Source: Flavobacterium psychrophilum (GTDB taxonomy: Bacteria > Bacteroidota > Bacteroidia > Flavobacteriales > Flavobacteriaceae). Taken from it: a stretch of 10,045 nucleotides of DNA. The position numbers and the translations under genes were made by a program. Of the stretch, positions 1 to 6,045 are shown piece after piece. The notes under the pieces are model-generated. The model made no database searches. It saw only the letters and a list, made by a program, of their open reading frames with translations, and was not told where the DNA came from. The DNA is taken from assembly GCA_945897545.1 (NCBI GenBank), contig CAMDGJ010000097.1, forward strand, positions 1 through 10,045, in the 5' to 3' direction. The stretch's first letter is position 1; every line of letters starts with the position of its first letter.

Positions 1-2
1 CA

Positions 3-44
3 GCGACACCGAAAACTGTGAGAGTAGGTCAAATAAATATTTAA
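3..44 (+). CDS. C-terminal tail of an upstream gene (partial)
   Basis: The frame starting at base 3 reads ATPKTVRVGQINI and ends at TAA (42-44), five bases before the next ATG. It looks like the end of a protein whose body lies outside the window. A second open frame (bases 2-52) would end at a TGA overlapping the next start as ATGA and cannot be excluded. Too little is present to assign a function. Either way the spacing suggests that the upstream gene and the membrane protein at 49 are co-transcribed. Confidence 0.4.
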   Translation, partial: ATPKTVRVGQINI

Positions 45-48
45 AATT

Positions 49-1062
49 ATGAAAAGGATTTTACTTCTTGTATTTATATTATTCTCATTAGGCTCTTACT
101 CCCAAGAATCATTGGCTTTACTGGATACTGATTTAGAAATTCAATCGTACAAAAAAATGAAAGTACCAAGTACTTTTTCAAATGAACTCCGTGATGATGA
201 AGATAAAGTAAACTTTAAAAAATTAAGAGATTTTTTAAATCGGAAAAAAAATTTATTAAACTCATTAAATAATGCAGAAATTGACACTTATGTAGCGCCC
301 AAAGACATAAGCGACAATGATGATTATATTAAAAAAATAACCGATTATATAGAAGGCAAAGATGATAATTTCTCAATACCAATAGAAGACCTAAATTATA
401 TCTACAATTATACCTATGATGCATCATATGATAAAAAATACAAAATAAAAGATCTTCAAACTAATTTAGAAGTACTACAAAAAAAGAAAATTGAGTATGC
501 CAATAAAAATAAAGAACACGAGTATTTAGTAAAAAACATAGAAATTGTAAATCAAGACATAAATATTTGCCAAAATCAAATTGACACAGCACTGGATCCT
601 GAAAACAGAAAACAAGAATTTAAAACTACCATGAGTATTTGTTTTGTAGTACTAATAGGTATTCTATTAATCTCGTTCTTCTTGATAGTGTATTTAAGAT
701 CAGACAATACATTATCGAAAGATTTATTAGGTGGTTATGGTTTACAATTTATCACTTTATTTGTTTTGATCATTGCTATCATTCTTTTTGGGATTTTAGA
801 TATACTCAAAGGCAGTGAACTGGCGGCGATGCTTTCCGGAATCTCAGGATATATTCTGGGCAAAGGAATTCAAGATAAAAAACTGATTACAGACCCCGCA
901 AATACCACCACAGTCGCATCATCACCGCAATCTTCAATATCCGTCACTCCCGATCCTGTTACTCCTAATCCTGTTACTCCTGCTCCTGTTACTCCTGATC
1001 CTGTTGCTCCCGACTCTCCAGTCCCGGATCCAAATAGCTCAGAAACAAATCGCCCACAATAA
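49..1062 (+). CDS. Membrane protein with signal peptide, helical middle region and proline-rich repeat tail; function unknown
   Basis: I do not recognise a named family. The 337 residues begin with a clear signal peptide (MKRILLLVFILFSLGSYS, probable cut near residue 18-19). A charged, lysine-rich, mostly helical region follows (about 20-192), likely coiled coil around 133-180. Two strong membrane segments lie at about 195-216 and 229-253, with a possible third short one at 256-273 (AAMLSGISGYILGKG). The C-terminal 55 residues are Thr/Ser/Pro-rich and contain four XPVTP/XPVAP pentapeptides (302-321). The layout suggests an inner-membrane protein with a periplasmic helical domain and a flexible proline tail that could act as a linker. 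It is the first full gene of a + strand run with a GH19 hydrolase, a lipoprotein and a membrane-anchored protein, spaced 91, 48 and 0 bases apart. The start is supported by the signal peptide. The gene is certain; its role is not. Confidence 0.85.
   Translation: MKRILLLVFILFSLGSYSQESLALLDTDLEIQSYKKMKVPSTFSNELRDDEDKVNFKKLRDFLNRKKNLLNSLNNAEIDTYVAPKDISDNDDYIKKITDYIEGKDDNFSIPIEDLNYIYNYTYDASYDKKYKIKDLQTNLEVLQKKKIEYANKNKEHEYLVKNIEIVNQDINICQNQIDTALDPENRKQEFKTTMSICFVVLIGILLISFFLIVYLRSDNTLSKDLLGGYGLQFITLFVLIIAIILFGILDILKGSELAAMLSGISGYILGKGIQDKKLITDPANTTTVASSPQSSISVTPDPVTPNPVTPAPVTPDPVAPDSPVPDPNSSETNRPQ
952..1011 (+). repeat. Four 15-base tandem repeats encoding XPVTP
   Basis: Units start at 952, 967, 982 and 997 with the form (GAT/AAT/GCT)CCTGTTACTCCT; the last unit differs at two positions. 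They lie in frame inside the membrane protein gene and encode DPVTP, NPVTP, APVTP and DPVAP. Because the unit is a multiple of three, copy number can change by slippage without breaking the frame, so tail length may vary among strains. Confidence 0.9.
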
Positions 1063-1153
1063 AAATTCAAGAGCAGTTATAACCCACATTTAAAAATTAA
1101 CTCAATGAAAAAATCATTTATTTATATAAGTAATCACCTAAAATTTAATCATT

Positions 1154-1750
1154 ATGATAAACCGAAAATTTTTCTTTGATCAAGCCAAGAACAGATTGTT
1201 TGGCGGTAGTTTAAGTACGAAACAAGTCAATGGACTCACTGCTATTTTAAACGAATGGGAAGCCAATTATTCTCACAATGATGATCGTTGGCTCGCGTAT
1301 ATGCTAGGCACTACCCACCATGAAACTGGACGTACTATGCAACCCATCGAAGAATGGGGAAAAGGAAAAAACCTGCCTTATGGAAGCCGATTAAAAATGG
1401 CTAAAGACAAAAATGGTAAAAGAATACCTTATGCCGATACTACAGAATTATTCTACGGTCGGGGTTTTGTACAACTCACCTGGTATGAAAATTACGATAA
1501 AGCGGGGAAAAAACTCGATAAAGACTTTTTACATAATGCAGCGGCTGTTATGGAAATGTCCAATGCCACCCAAATTATGTTCTTTGGCATGACTGAAGGT
1601 TGGTTTACTGGAGCCAAACTTTCATTATTTTTTAATCCAACTGCCGAAGACTGGAAAAATGCACGAAAGATAATTAATGGTCTCGACAAATGGGATTTAA
1701 TAAAAGATTATGCCTTAAAATATTATGGATCAATTAGTCATACTGTGTAA
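1154..1750 (+). CDS. Glycoside hydrolase family 19-like endolysin/chitinase without signal peptide
   Basis: The 198-residue protein carries hallmarks of the GH19 / phage-lysin fold. HHETG (55-59) holds the probable catalytic acid Glu57; a second acidic pair lies in PIEEWGKG (64-71, Glu66/Glu67); FYGRGFVQLTWYENY (100-114) is the strongly conserved GH19 substrate-cleft motif; GWFTG (149-153) and INGLDK (174-179) follow the pattern of phage-type lysins. Such enzymes cut chitin or, in the lysin branch, the glycan strand of peptidoglycan. There is no signal peptide or binding module, so release would need a holin-like partner, a dedicated secretion system or cell lysis. No capsid, tail or holin gene is recognisable in the window; the neighbours are a membrane protein and a lipoprotein. 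The catalytic Glu assignment rests on motif position only. The fold is fairly sure; the substrate is not. Confidence 0.85.
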   Translation: MINRKFFFDQAKNRLFGGSLSTKQVNGLTAILNEWEANYSHNDDRWLAYMLGTTHHETGRTMQPIEEWGKGKNLPYGSRLKMAKDKNGKRIPYADTTELFYGRGFVQLTWYENYDKAGKKLDKDFLHNAAAVMEMSNATQIMFFGMTEGWFTGAKLSLFFNPTAEDWKNARKIINGLDKWDLIKDYALKYYGSISHTV

Positions 1751-1798
1751 ATTACAACATATTTAAAATACCATTTATAAATTAAAAAAGTAATAATT

Positions 1799-2065
1799 AT
1801 GGATGAGATGTTAAAATTAAAGAATCATCTTTTATGTTCTTTTTTTATAATCTTTTGTCTTATTTCATGCGGCAAGATGAGTGAAACTGCCTCTGAATCT
1901 ACAGCAGTAGACACAAAAAGTGTAGCATCACCAGAATATCCAACAGAGAGCTCAAAAGACACCACGGTCATTAGAGAACCTGCTTCGATAGACCCTACTG
2001 AAGGTGTTGGACAAGAAGTTACGTTTGGAGAGAATGATATAGACCCAAAAGAAGTAGATGTCTAA
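1799..2065 (+). CDS. Short lipoprotein, probably the N-terminal half of an interrupted larger gene
   Basis: The 88-residue product has a lysine-containing N-terminus, a hydrophobic stretch (10-20) and the lipobox LISC with Cys24, so a lipidated envelope protein is expected. After Cys24 the sequence is Ser/Thr/Glu-rich and looks like a disordered linker with no domain of its own. The gene stops at TAA 2063-2065, and the next gene starts at the very next base in the same reading frame. Together they would make one 298-residue protein: signal peptide, linker, folded domain, membrane anchor. A nonsense change in an originally fused gene is my preferred explanation; stop-restart translation is the alternative. 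The true start may be Met4 (1808), which leaves a more typical lipoprotein signal length. Confidence 0.7.
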   Translation: MDEMLKLKNHLLCSFFIIFCLISCGKMSETASESTAVDTKSVASPEYPTESSKDTTVIREPASIDPTEGVGQEVTFGENDIDPKEVDV

Positions 2066-2695
2066 ATGGGCAAACTTGCGTTTTATTGCGAAAATGAGAC
2101 TATGGAGGAAGGCAAGATGTATGAAATGAAAGAAGAACGGCCTTACGAAATGATTGCCATGTTGAATCCAATCATTGAAAACGATGAAATCAAAACCGAA
2201 TTATTGGACGTTGTTAATGAATCAAGAGTAGAAAATAATCAACTACCTCTTAATTTAAGAGATATTACTTCAACAAATGTAGTTTTAGGTAATTATTTAA
2301 AAATCGAAATTAAGGATCCTGGCAGTAAATTCATAATCAAGCCAGTTTCAAGTGACGAGAATAGTTACACAAAAAAGATATATAATGATAGTACTAGTAA
2401 ATATATAAATGACAATTTTGAATGGCGATGGTATGTGACGCCAAAACCAAATTCAAAAGACAAAGCATCCTTAGTAGTAGTAATCTCTCTATTAAATAAA
2501 AATAAAGAATTAATCAAAGAAAAAATTAAAACCTATAATATAAACATCAATTTCAAACAAAACTTCATCGCTTCCGTTTGGGATGAAATGAATAGGAATG
2601 TTAAATGGGCAATTGCAGCTATTATAGCTCCAATTTTGGTTTTTATTGTTGGAAAATTGACTAAAAAAAAAGAAAATGGAGAAAATAAAAACTGA
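2066..2695 (+). CDS. FEWRWYVTP-motif domain protein with C-terminal membrane anchor; probably the second half of the preceding lipoprotein gene
   Basis: The 209 residues comprise a folded region (1-165) and one membrane helix (about 181-197, WAIAAIIAPILVFIVG) followed by the basic tail KLTKKKENGENKN. The pattern of an early GKLAFYC..ETMEEGKMYEM strand, a central NVVLGNYLKIEI segment, and FEWRWYVTP (118-126) followed by an alternating hydrophobic strand (ASLVVVISLL) resembles a beta-rich domain that I recall from bacterial membrane proteins near conflict-system genes. I cannot confirm this without a profile search. The basic tail after the helix predicts a cytoplasmic C-terminus and therefore an extracytoplasmic domain, yet this ORF has no signal peptide; the missing signal is exactly what the preceding in-frame lipoprotein supplies. 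No ribosome binding site decides the ATG at 2066, which directly follows TAA. Whether this half is translated alone is open. Confidence 0.65.
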   Translation: MGKLAFYCENETMEEGKMYEMKEERPYEMIAMLNPIIENDEIKTELLDVVNESRVENNQLPLNLRDITSTNVVLGNYLKIEIKDPGSKFIIKPVSSDENSYTKKIYNDSTSKYINDNFEWRWYVTPKPNSKDKASLVVVISLLNKNKELIKEKIKTYNININFKQNFIASVWDEMNRNVKWAIAAIIAPILVFIVGKLTKKKENGENKN

Positions 2696-2701
2696 AAAAT
2701 C

Positions 2702-2735
2702 CCGATAATTTCTCTTTAATTGAAAAAATCATCGG
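2702..2735. terminator. Weak inverted repeat between convergent genes, possible bidirectional terminator
   Basis: Five bases (CCGAT, 2702-2706) pair with ATCGG (2731-2735), and inside them TTC/GAA can extend the stem. The site lies in the 65-base gap between two genes that point toward each other, where a shared terminator is expected. The stem is short, the loop is large and there is no clean U-tract, so the call is weak. Confidence 0.2.
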
Positions 2736-2760
2736 AATCATATTTTATCATTTTAACAAC

Positions 2761-3930
2761 CTATTCACCATCTGGAACAACCTGGAACTTCGTTCTCTTG
2801 CTTCCTTCATACATTTCGTATTTGACCAATCGTGCTTCGATGCTGGCATTAAAAAGTTTGATTTTACGGGAAGGTTTCAATCCAACAAATTTCAAGGCTT
2901 CGAGATTTCCGGTGATGAACCAGGCGTTTGTTCCTGGGTAATTTTTCTTCAAAGTATCGCCAATATTCTTGTAGAATTCTTCCATATGAATATCCAAACG
3001 CTCATCGTACGGTGGATTGAAAACGATATGTAATTTTCCTTCAGAAGTTTTTTCAGTGTCAAAAAAATTGCGCTCTTCGATAGTGATGTATTCGTCAAGA
3101 TTCGCATTTTTTATATTGTCTTTGGCCTTTTGAACCGCAGATGGCGCTTTGTCGTATCCTTTTATTGTATAATGAAATTCTCTGATTTTCTTCATCGAAG
3201 AATCCATAATAGAATCAAACAAATCATTGTCCCAATCATTCCATTTTTCGAAAGCAAATTCCTTGCGGTTGATGTTTGCTGGAATATTACAGGCAATCAT
3301 CGCAGCTTCAGCCAAGAAAGTTCCCGAACCACACATTGGATCTAAGAAATCGCCTTGACCATCCCAACCTGACAGCAATAGAATTCCCGCAGCCAAAACT
3401 TCGTTAATAGGAGCAATATTTGTTGCAGTTCTATAGCCTCTTTGATGCAAAGAATTTCCAGAAGTGTCTAAGGCTATTGAAACCTGATCTTTGTCAATGT
3501 GAACATTAATTCGCAAATCAGGATGAATTTTCTCTATGCTTGGGCGTTGTCCAGTTCTCTCGCGAAACTGATCTACAATAGCATCTTTACATTTTTGAGA
3601 AACAAATTCCGAGTGATTAAAATACTCCGAATGTACTGTGGCATCAATAACAAATGTCTGATTTGCATTGAGAAAATTCGACCAGTTTACACCAGAAACT
3701 CCTTTATACATCCCTTGTTCGTCTCTTGCTTTAAAGAAATAAATGGGTTTTAGAATTTTAAGCGCCGTTCTCAAAGACAGATTTGCCTTATACATAAACC
3801 CTTTATCTCCTTTAAAGCTTACCATTCTTACCCCCTGCTCGACGTCTTGAGCTCCAAGCATTTTCAATTCGTTTGCGAGTATTTCTTCAAAACCAAAAAA
3901 AGTTTTGGCAATCATTCTAAAATTTTCCAT
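2761..3930 (-). CDS. rlmL: THUMP-domain class I SAM-dependent RNA methyltransferase (RlmL/YpsC type)
   Basis: The 389-residue product is full length for the single-domain COG0116 type. An N-terminal region starting MENFRMIAKTFFGFEEILANE leads into a THUMP RNA-binding domain (about 45-155). The family signature LDTSGNSLHQRGYR (154-167) follows, then the SAM-binding motif DPMCGSGTFLAEAA (197-210) and the catalytic NPPY (305-308) of base-amino methyltransferases. The family end motif LFNASIEARLVKYEMY (359-374) is present. E. coli RlmL makes m2G2445 in 23S rRNA; it is fused to a second methyltransferase (RlmK), which is absent here, as in Gram-positive YpsC. The substrate is inferred from the family. 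The gene is transcribed divergently from the small methyltransferase at 4022, with 91 bases between the starts. All catalytic motifs look intact. The symbol is by family and the exact target base is not shown by the sequence. Confidence 0.9.
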   Translation of the reverse strand: MENFRMIAKTFFGFEEILANELKMLGAQDVEQGVRMVSFKGDKGFMYKANLSLRTALKILKPIYFFKARDEQGMYKGVSGVNWSNFLNANQTFVIDATVHSEYFNHSEFVSQKCKDAIVDQFRERTGQRPSIEKIHPDLRINVHIDKDQVSIALDTSGNSLHQRGYRTATNIAPINEVLAAGILLLSGWDGQGDFLDPMCGSGTFLAEAAMIACNIPANINRKEFAFEKWNDWDNDLFDSIMDSSMKKIREFHYTIKGYDKAPSAVQKAKDNIKNANLDEYITIEERNFFDTEKTSEGKLHIVFNPPYDERLDIHMEEFYKNIGDTLKKNYPGTNAWFITGNLEALKFVGLKPSRKIKLFNASIEARLVKYEMYEGSKRTKFQVVPDGE

Positions 3931-3941
3931 TGCGTCCTAAA

Positions 3942-3953
3942 CCCCGAAAGGGG
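3942..3953. other. Perfect CCCC-GAAA-GGGG hairpin in the rlmL leader
   Basis: A four-base GC stem closes a GAAA loop on the + strand (TTTC loop on the - strand). It begins 12 bases upstream of the rlmL-like start codon and stands out in otherwise AT-rich spacer DNA. On the rlmL transcript it would sit in the 5' untranslated leader, close enough to affect ribosome access. It may be chance, but GC stems of this kind are rare in this window. Confidence 0.45.
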
Positions 3954-3966
3954 CAATTGTTATCGT

Positions 3967-3994
3967 TATATTTGGCAAAAATAGTCTAAATTTG
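3967..3994 (+). promoter_or_regulatory. Two TAnnTTTG-type -7 boxes upstream of the small methyltransferase
   Basis: TATATTTG (3967-3974) and TAAATTTG (3987-3994) both match the Bacteroidota -7 consensus TAnnTTTG. They point toward the methyltransferase gene starting at 4022; the second would give a leader of about 20 bases. No convincing TTTG -33 box lies at the expected distance, so which box is used, if either, is uncertain. Confidence 0.35.
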
Positions 3995-4021
3995 CAGTTT
4001 ATATGAAATTGAAATAAATAA

Positions 4022-4786
4022 ATGTCAGATTCCCAACAACCGAAAACCAAAAATGATAAACCATTAACTAAAACCTGGTTTGCCTCTTGGTTTGATACAC
4101 CCTATTATCATATCCTATATAAAGAGCGAAATTATAGAGAGGCTCAGATTTTTATGGACAATCTGACGCATTACCTCAACCTTCCTGAAAAGGCAAAAGT
4201 ACTGGATTTAGCTTGCGGCAAAGGTCGGCACTCTATTTACCTGAATCAATTGGGGTATGAAGTAGTGGGTGCTGATTTATCCGAAAATAGTATCGCCGAA
4301 GCTAATAAAAACCAAAATGAAACCCTTCATTTTCAGGTTCACGATATGAGAGAAGTTTTTGAAGATAAATTTGATGCCATCTTTAATTTGTTTACCAGTT
4401 TTGGTTATTTCGAAAATGACGAAGACAATCTTACGACTTTGAAGGCAATGAAAGCAAGTTTGACCGACTATGGTTTTGCCGTAATCGACTTTATGAACGT
4501 CAATCAAGTGATCAATAATTTAATCCCTGATGAAGTAAAAACGGTTGAGAATATTGAATTTCACATTAAACGTTATGTCAGTGATGGTCACATTTATAAA
4601 GAAATTGACTTTGAAGATCAAGGTGAAAAATTTCATTTTACAGAAAAGGTAAAGGCCTTAACTCTTATAGATTTTGAAGAATTAATGGCAGAAGCAGGAA
4701 TTAACTTGTTGGATATTTTTGGAGACTACAAATTGAAAAAATTTCACAAAACAGATAGCGCGCGATTAATAATGATATTCAAATAG
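4022..4786 (+). CDS. Class I SAM-dependent methyltransferase, small-molecule type
   Basis: The 254-residue soluble protein has a Rossmann-type SAM-binding core. Motif I is VLDLACGKGRHSIYL (60-74), with the acidic ribose-binding residue at Asp85 in VVGADLS (81-87). HDMRE (107-111) supplies the adenine-side acid, and FNLFTSFGYFEN (121-132) is motif IV. The C-terminal part (about 185-254) is a mixed strand region typical of small-molecule methyltransferases. There is no THUMP or other RNA-binding domain, no signal peptide and no membrane segment. The substrate cannot be named. The gene is divergent from the RNA methyltransferase and precedes a ZIP transporter, separated from it by an 8-base tandem repeat that begins at the base after its stop codon. 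The start at 4022 gives a polar, disordered 15-residue N-terminus before the first helix, which is plausible. Confidence 0.88.
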   Translation: MSDSQQPKTKNDKPLTKTWFASWFDTPYYHILYKERNYREAQIFMDNLTHYLNLPEKAKVLDLACGKGRHSIYLNQLGYEVVGADLSENSIAEANKNQNETLHFQVHDMREVFEDKFDAIFNLFTSFGYFENDEDNLTTLKAMKASLTDYGFAVIDFMNVNQVINNLIPDEVKTVENIEFHIKRYVSDGHIYKEIDFEDQGEKFHFTEKVKALTLIDFEELMAEAGINLLDIFGDYKLKKFHKTDSARLIMIFK

Positions 4787-4826
4787 GGTTAATCGGTTAG
4801 ACGGTTAATTGATTAATCAGTTAAAC
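4787..4826. repeat. Five degenerate 8-base tandem repeats, GGTTAATC type
   Basis: Units are GGTTAATC (4787), GGTTAGAC (4795), GGTTAATT (4803), GATTAATC (4811) and AGTTAAAC (4819). They start at the first base after the methyltransferase stop codon and fill almost the whole 47-base spacer before the transporter start. The inner TTAATC/GATTAA parts are complementary, so a small hairpin is also possible. Confidence 0.85.
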
Positions 4827-4833
4827 AAAAAAT

Positions 4834-5502
4834 ATGAATTACCTTTTACCCTTATTTTCAGTACTTATTGGTTACGTTATTGCCTTGTTTTTGAAACCCA
4901 CTAACAAAAATAACCTTAAATTATTGCTAGCATTTAGCGGTTCATTTTTATTGTCGTTAACCGTGATGCATTTGTTGCCGGAAGTATACAAAAGCGATAG
5001 TAACAACATTGGACTTTTTATAATGGCGGGAATTTTATTCCAAATCATATTGGAATTTTTCTCTAAAGGTGCTGAACACGGTCACGTTCACGGTCACGAA
5101 AAACTGACTCATATTCCTTGGTTGTTATTCGTCAGCCTTTGTATACACGCCTTTCTAGAAGGATTTCCAGTGGGACGTCACCACAATCTTGCGATTGGGA
5201 TTGCTATCCATCATTTGCCAATCGCGATAATCTTAACGCTATTTTTTGTAAATGGGAACTTAAACAAAAAAGCTATTTTTGCTTTTATGATTAGTTTCGC
5301 CTTGATGACACCAATGGGAACTTTATTGTCCGATTATATACCAGTATTGAACAACTATTACAACGAAATTACCGCTGTTGTCATTGGGATATTGTTTCAT
5401 ATTTCGTCTACTATTATATTCGAAAGCAGTGAAGGACACAAGTTTAATATAGCCAAAGTTTCGATGATTATTTTTGGGATTGTATTGGCGTATTTTATAT
5501 AA
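4834..5502 (+). CDS. ZIP-family metal transporter
   Basis: The 222 residues contain about seven or eight hydrophobic helices. Family marks are HLLPE (46-50) in the second helix, a histidine-rich cytoplasmic loop HGHVHGHE (82-89), HAFLEGFPVG (105-114) in TM4 and AIHHLPIAI (124-132) in TM5. ZIP proteins carry Zn2+, and sometimes Fe2+ or Mn2+, into the cytoplasm through a metal site formed by TM4 and TM5. Here the usual TM5 HNIPEG is HHLPIA, so the conserved glutamate is Ile130; His126/His127 and His105/Glu109 remain. This suggests a single-site rather than a two-metal centre. The length fits short bacterial ZIPs. The direction of transport and the metal are family inference; no regulator lies nearby. 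Confidence 0.87.
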   Translation: MNYLLPLFSVLIGYVIALFLKPTNKNNLKLLLAFSGSFLLSLTVMHLLPEVYKSDSNNIGLFIMAGILFQIILEFFSKGAEHGHVHGHEKLTHIPWLLFVSLCIHAFLEGFPVGRHHNLAIGIAIHHLPIAIILTLFFVNGNLNKKAIFAFMISFALMTPMGTLLSDYIPVLNNYYNEITAVVIGILFHISSTIIFESSEGHKFNIAKVSMIIFGIVLAYFI

Positions 5503-5508
5503 GCAAAT

Positions 5509-6010
5509 ATGAATAATTATAGAAAACTCATATTCAACGTTTTAATTTTTTACATATTTACTTCTTGTGCTTATGTAAAAAACAGTTACAGTTCCAAGAT
5601 ATTTTAGATTTGAAAAAGAGACAACTCTTTGTATTGACGATTTTAAAGATGGAATAGATAATAATATTACATCCGATTTAAATTATTATTTGACTAAAGT
5701 AGGTTTTAATGTGATAACATTATCAGGTGCAAAAAAAGCAATACAATACAAAGGAAATTCTTCTATAAAATATGTAAATAATGAAATTATAGAGGTTTTA
5801 TAAGTCAAAGACTTCTCCTCTGTTTATGAGGTTAAAATTTCTTTTAAAAAAAATGTTGTAGATAGAAATAATTATTCAGACCATTTCCAAGCCAATGTAA
5901 TTGATATGAATACTTGTAAAACTGTTCTTTATTATTTCAATGGTTCAAATAAATCTTTAGAGTCTATTCTTAAATCTTTCACAAGAAAATTATCTGAAAA
6001 AATTAATTAA
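5509..6010 (+). pseudogene. Broken lipoprotein gene (one frameshift and one nonsense codon)
   Basis: The ATG at 5509 opens a 32-codon frame with a lipoprotein signal (LIFNVLIFYIFTSC, Cys20) that ends at TAG 5605. Removing one A from the A6 run at 5577-5582 would continue it as SCAYVKTVTVP and join the next frame, which runs from about 5582 through a coherent sequence (RYFRFEKETTLCIDDFKDG..) to TAA 5801-5803. The same frame then continues without stops from 5804 to TAA 6008-6010, with protein-like content (VKDFSSVYEVKISF, NVIDMNTCKTVLYYFNGS, SFTRKLSEKIN). Undamaged, it would encode a ~166-residue secreted lipoprotein. Its function is unknown. The pieces still read as protein, so inactivation looks recent, or the first lesion could be a homopolymer sequencing error. 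This covers the otherwise gene-free stretch 5503-6045. Confidence 0.8.
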
Positions 6011-6045
6011 TTTTATAACCAATTTCTAAATAATCTTTTCTAAAA

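Noticed and set aside
14..31. ACTGTGAGAGTAGGTC resembles the GAGAGTAGG loop-E region near the 3' end of 5S rRNA
   Set aside because: The match is only about a dozen bases, the expected closing stem does not follow (AAATAAAT instead), and an open reading frame tail explains the stretch as well.
870..1070. Minus-strand ORF with a GVTGSGVTG repeat protein
   Set aside because: It is the reverse complement of the XPVTP repeat coding region; the + strand gene has a signal peptide and membrane helices.
1105..1182. Short ORF starting MKKSFIYISNHLKF in the spacer before the GH19 gene
   Set aside because: Only about 25 codons, overlaps the GH19 start in another frame, and has no signal or domain.
1..2695. 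Insertion sequence or complete prophage carrying the GH19 lysin
   Set aside because: No transposase, terminal inverted repeats, integrase or phage structural genes are visible in the window.
2720..2941. Plus-strand ORF of 73 codons
   Set aside because: Lies mostly antisense to the 3' end of the RNA methyltransferase, whose motifs are clear.
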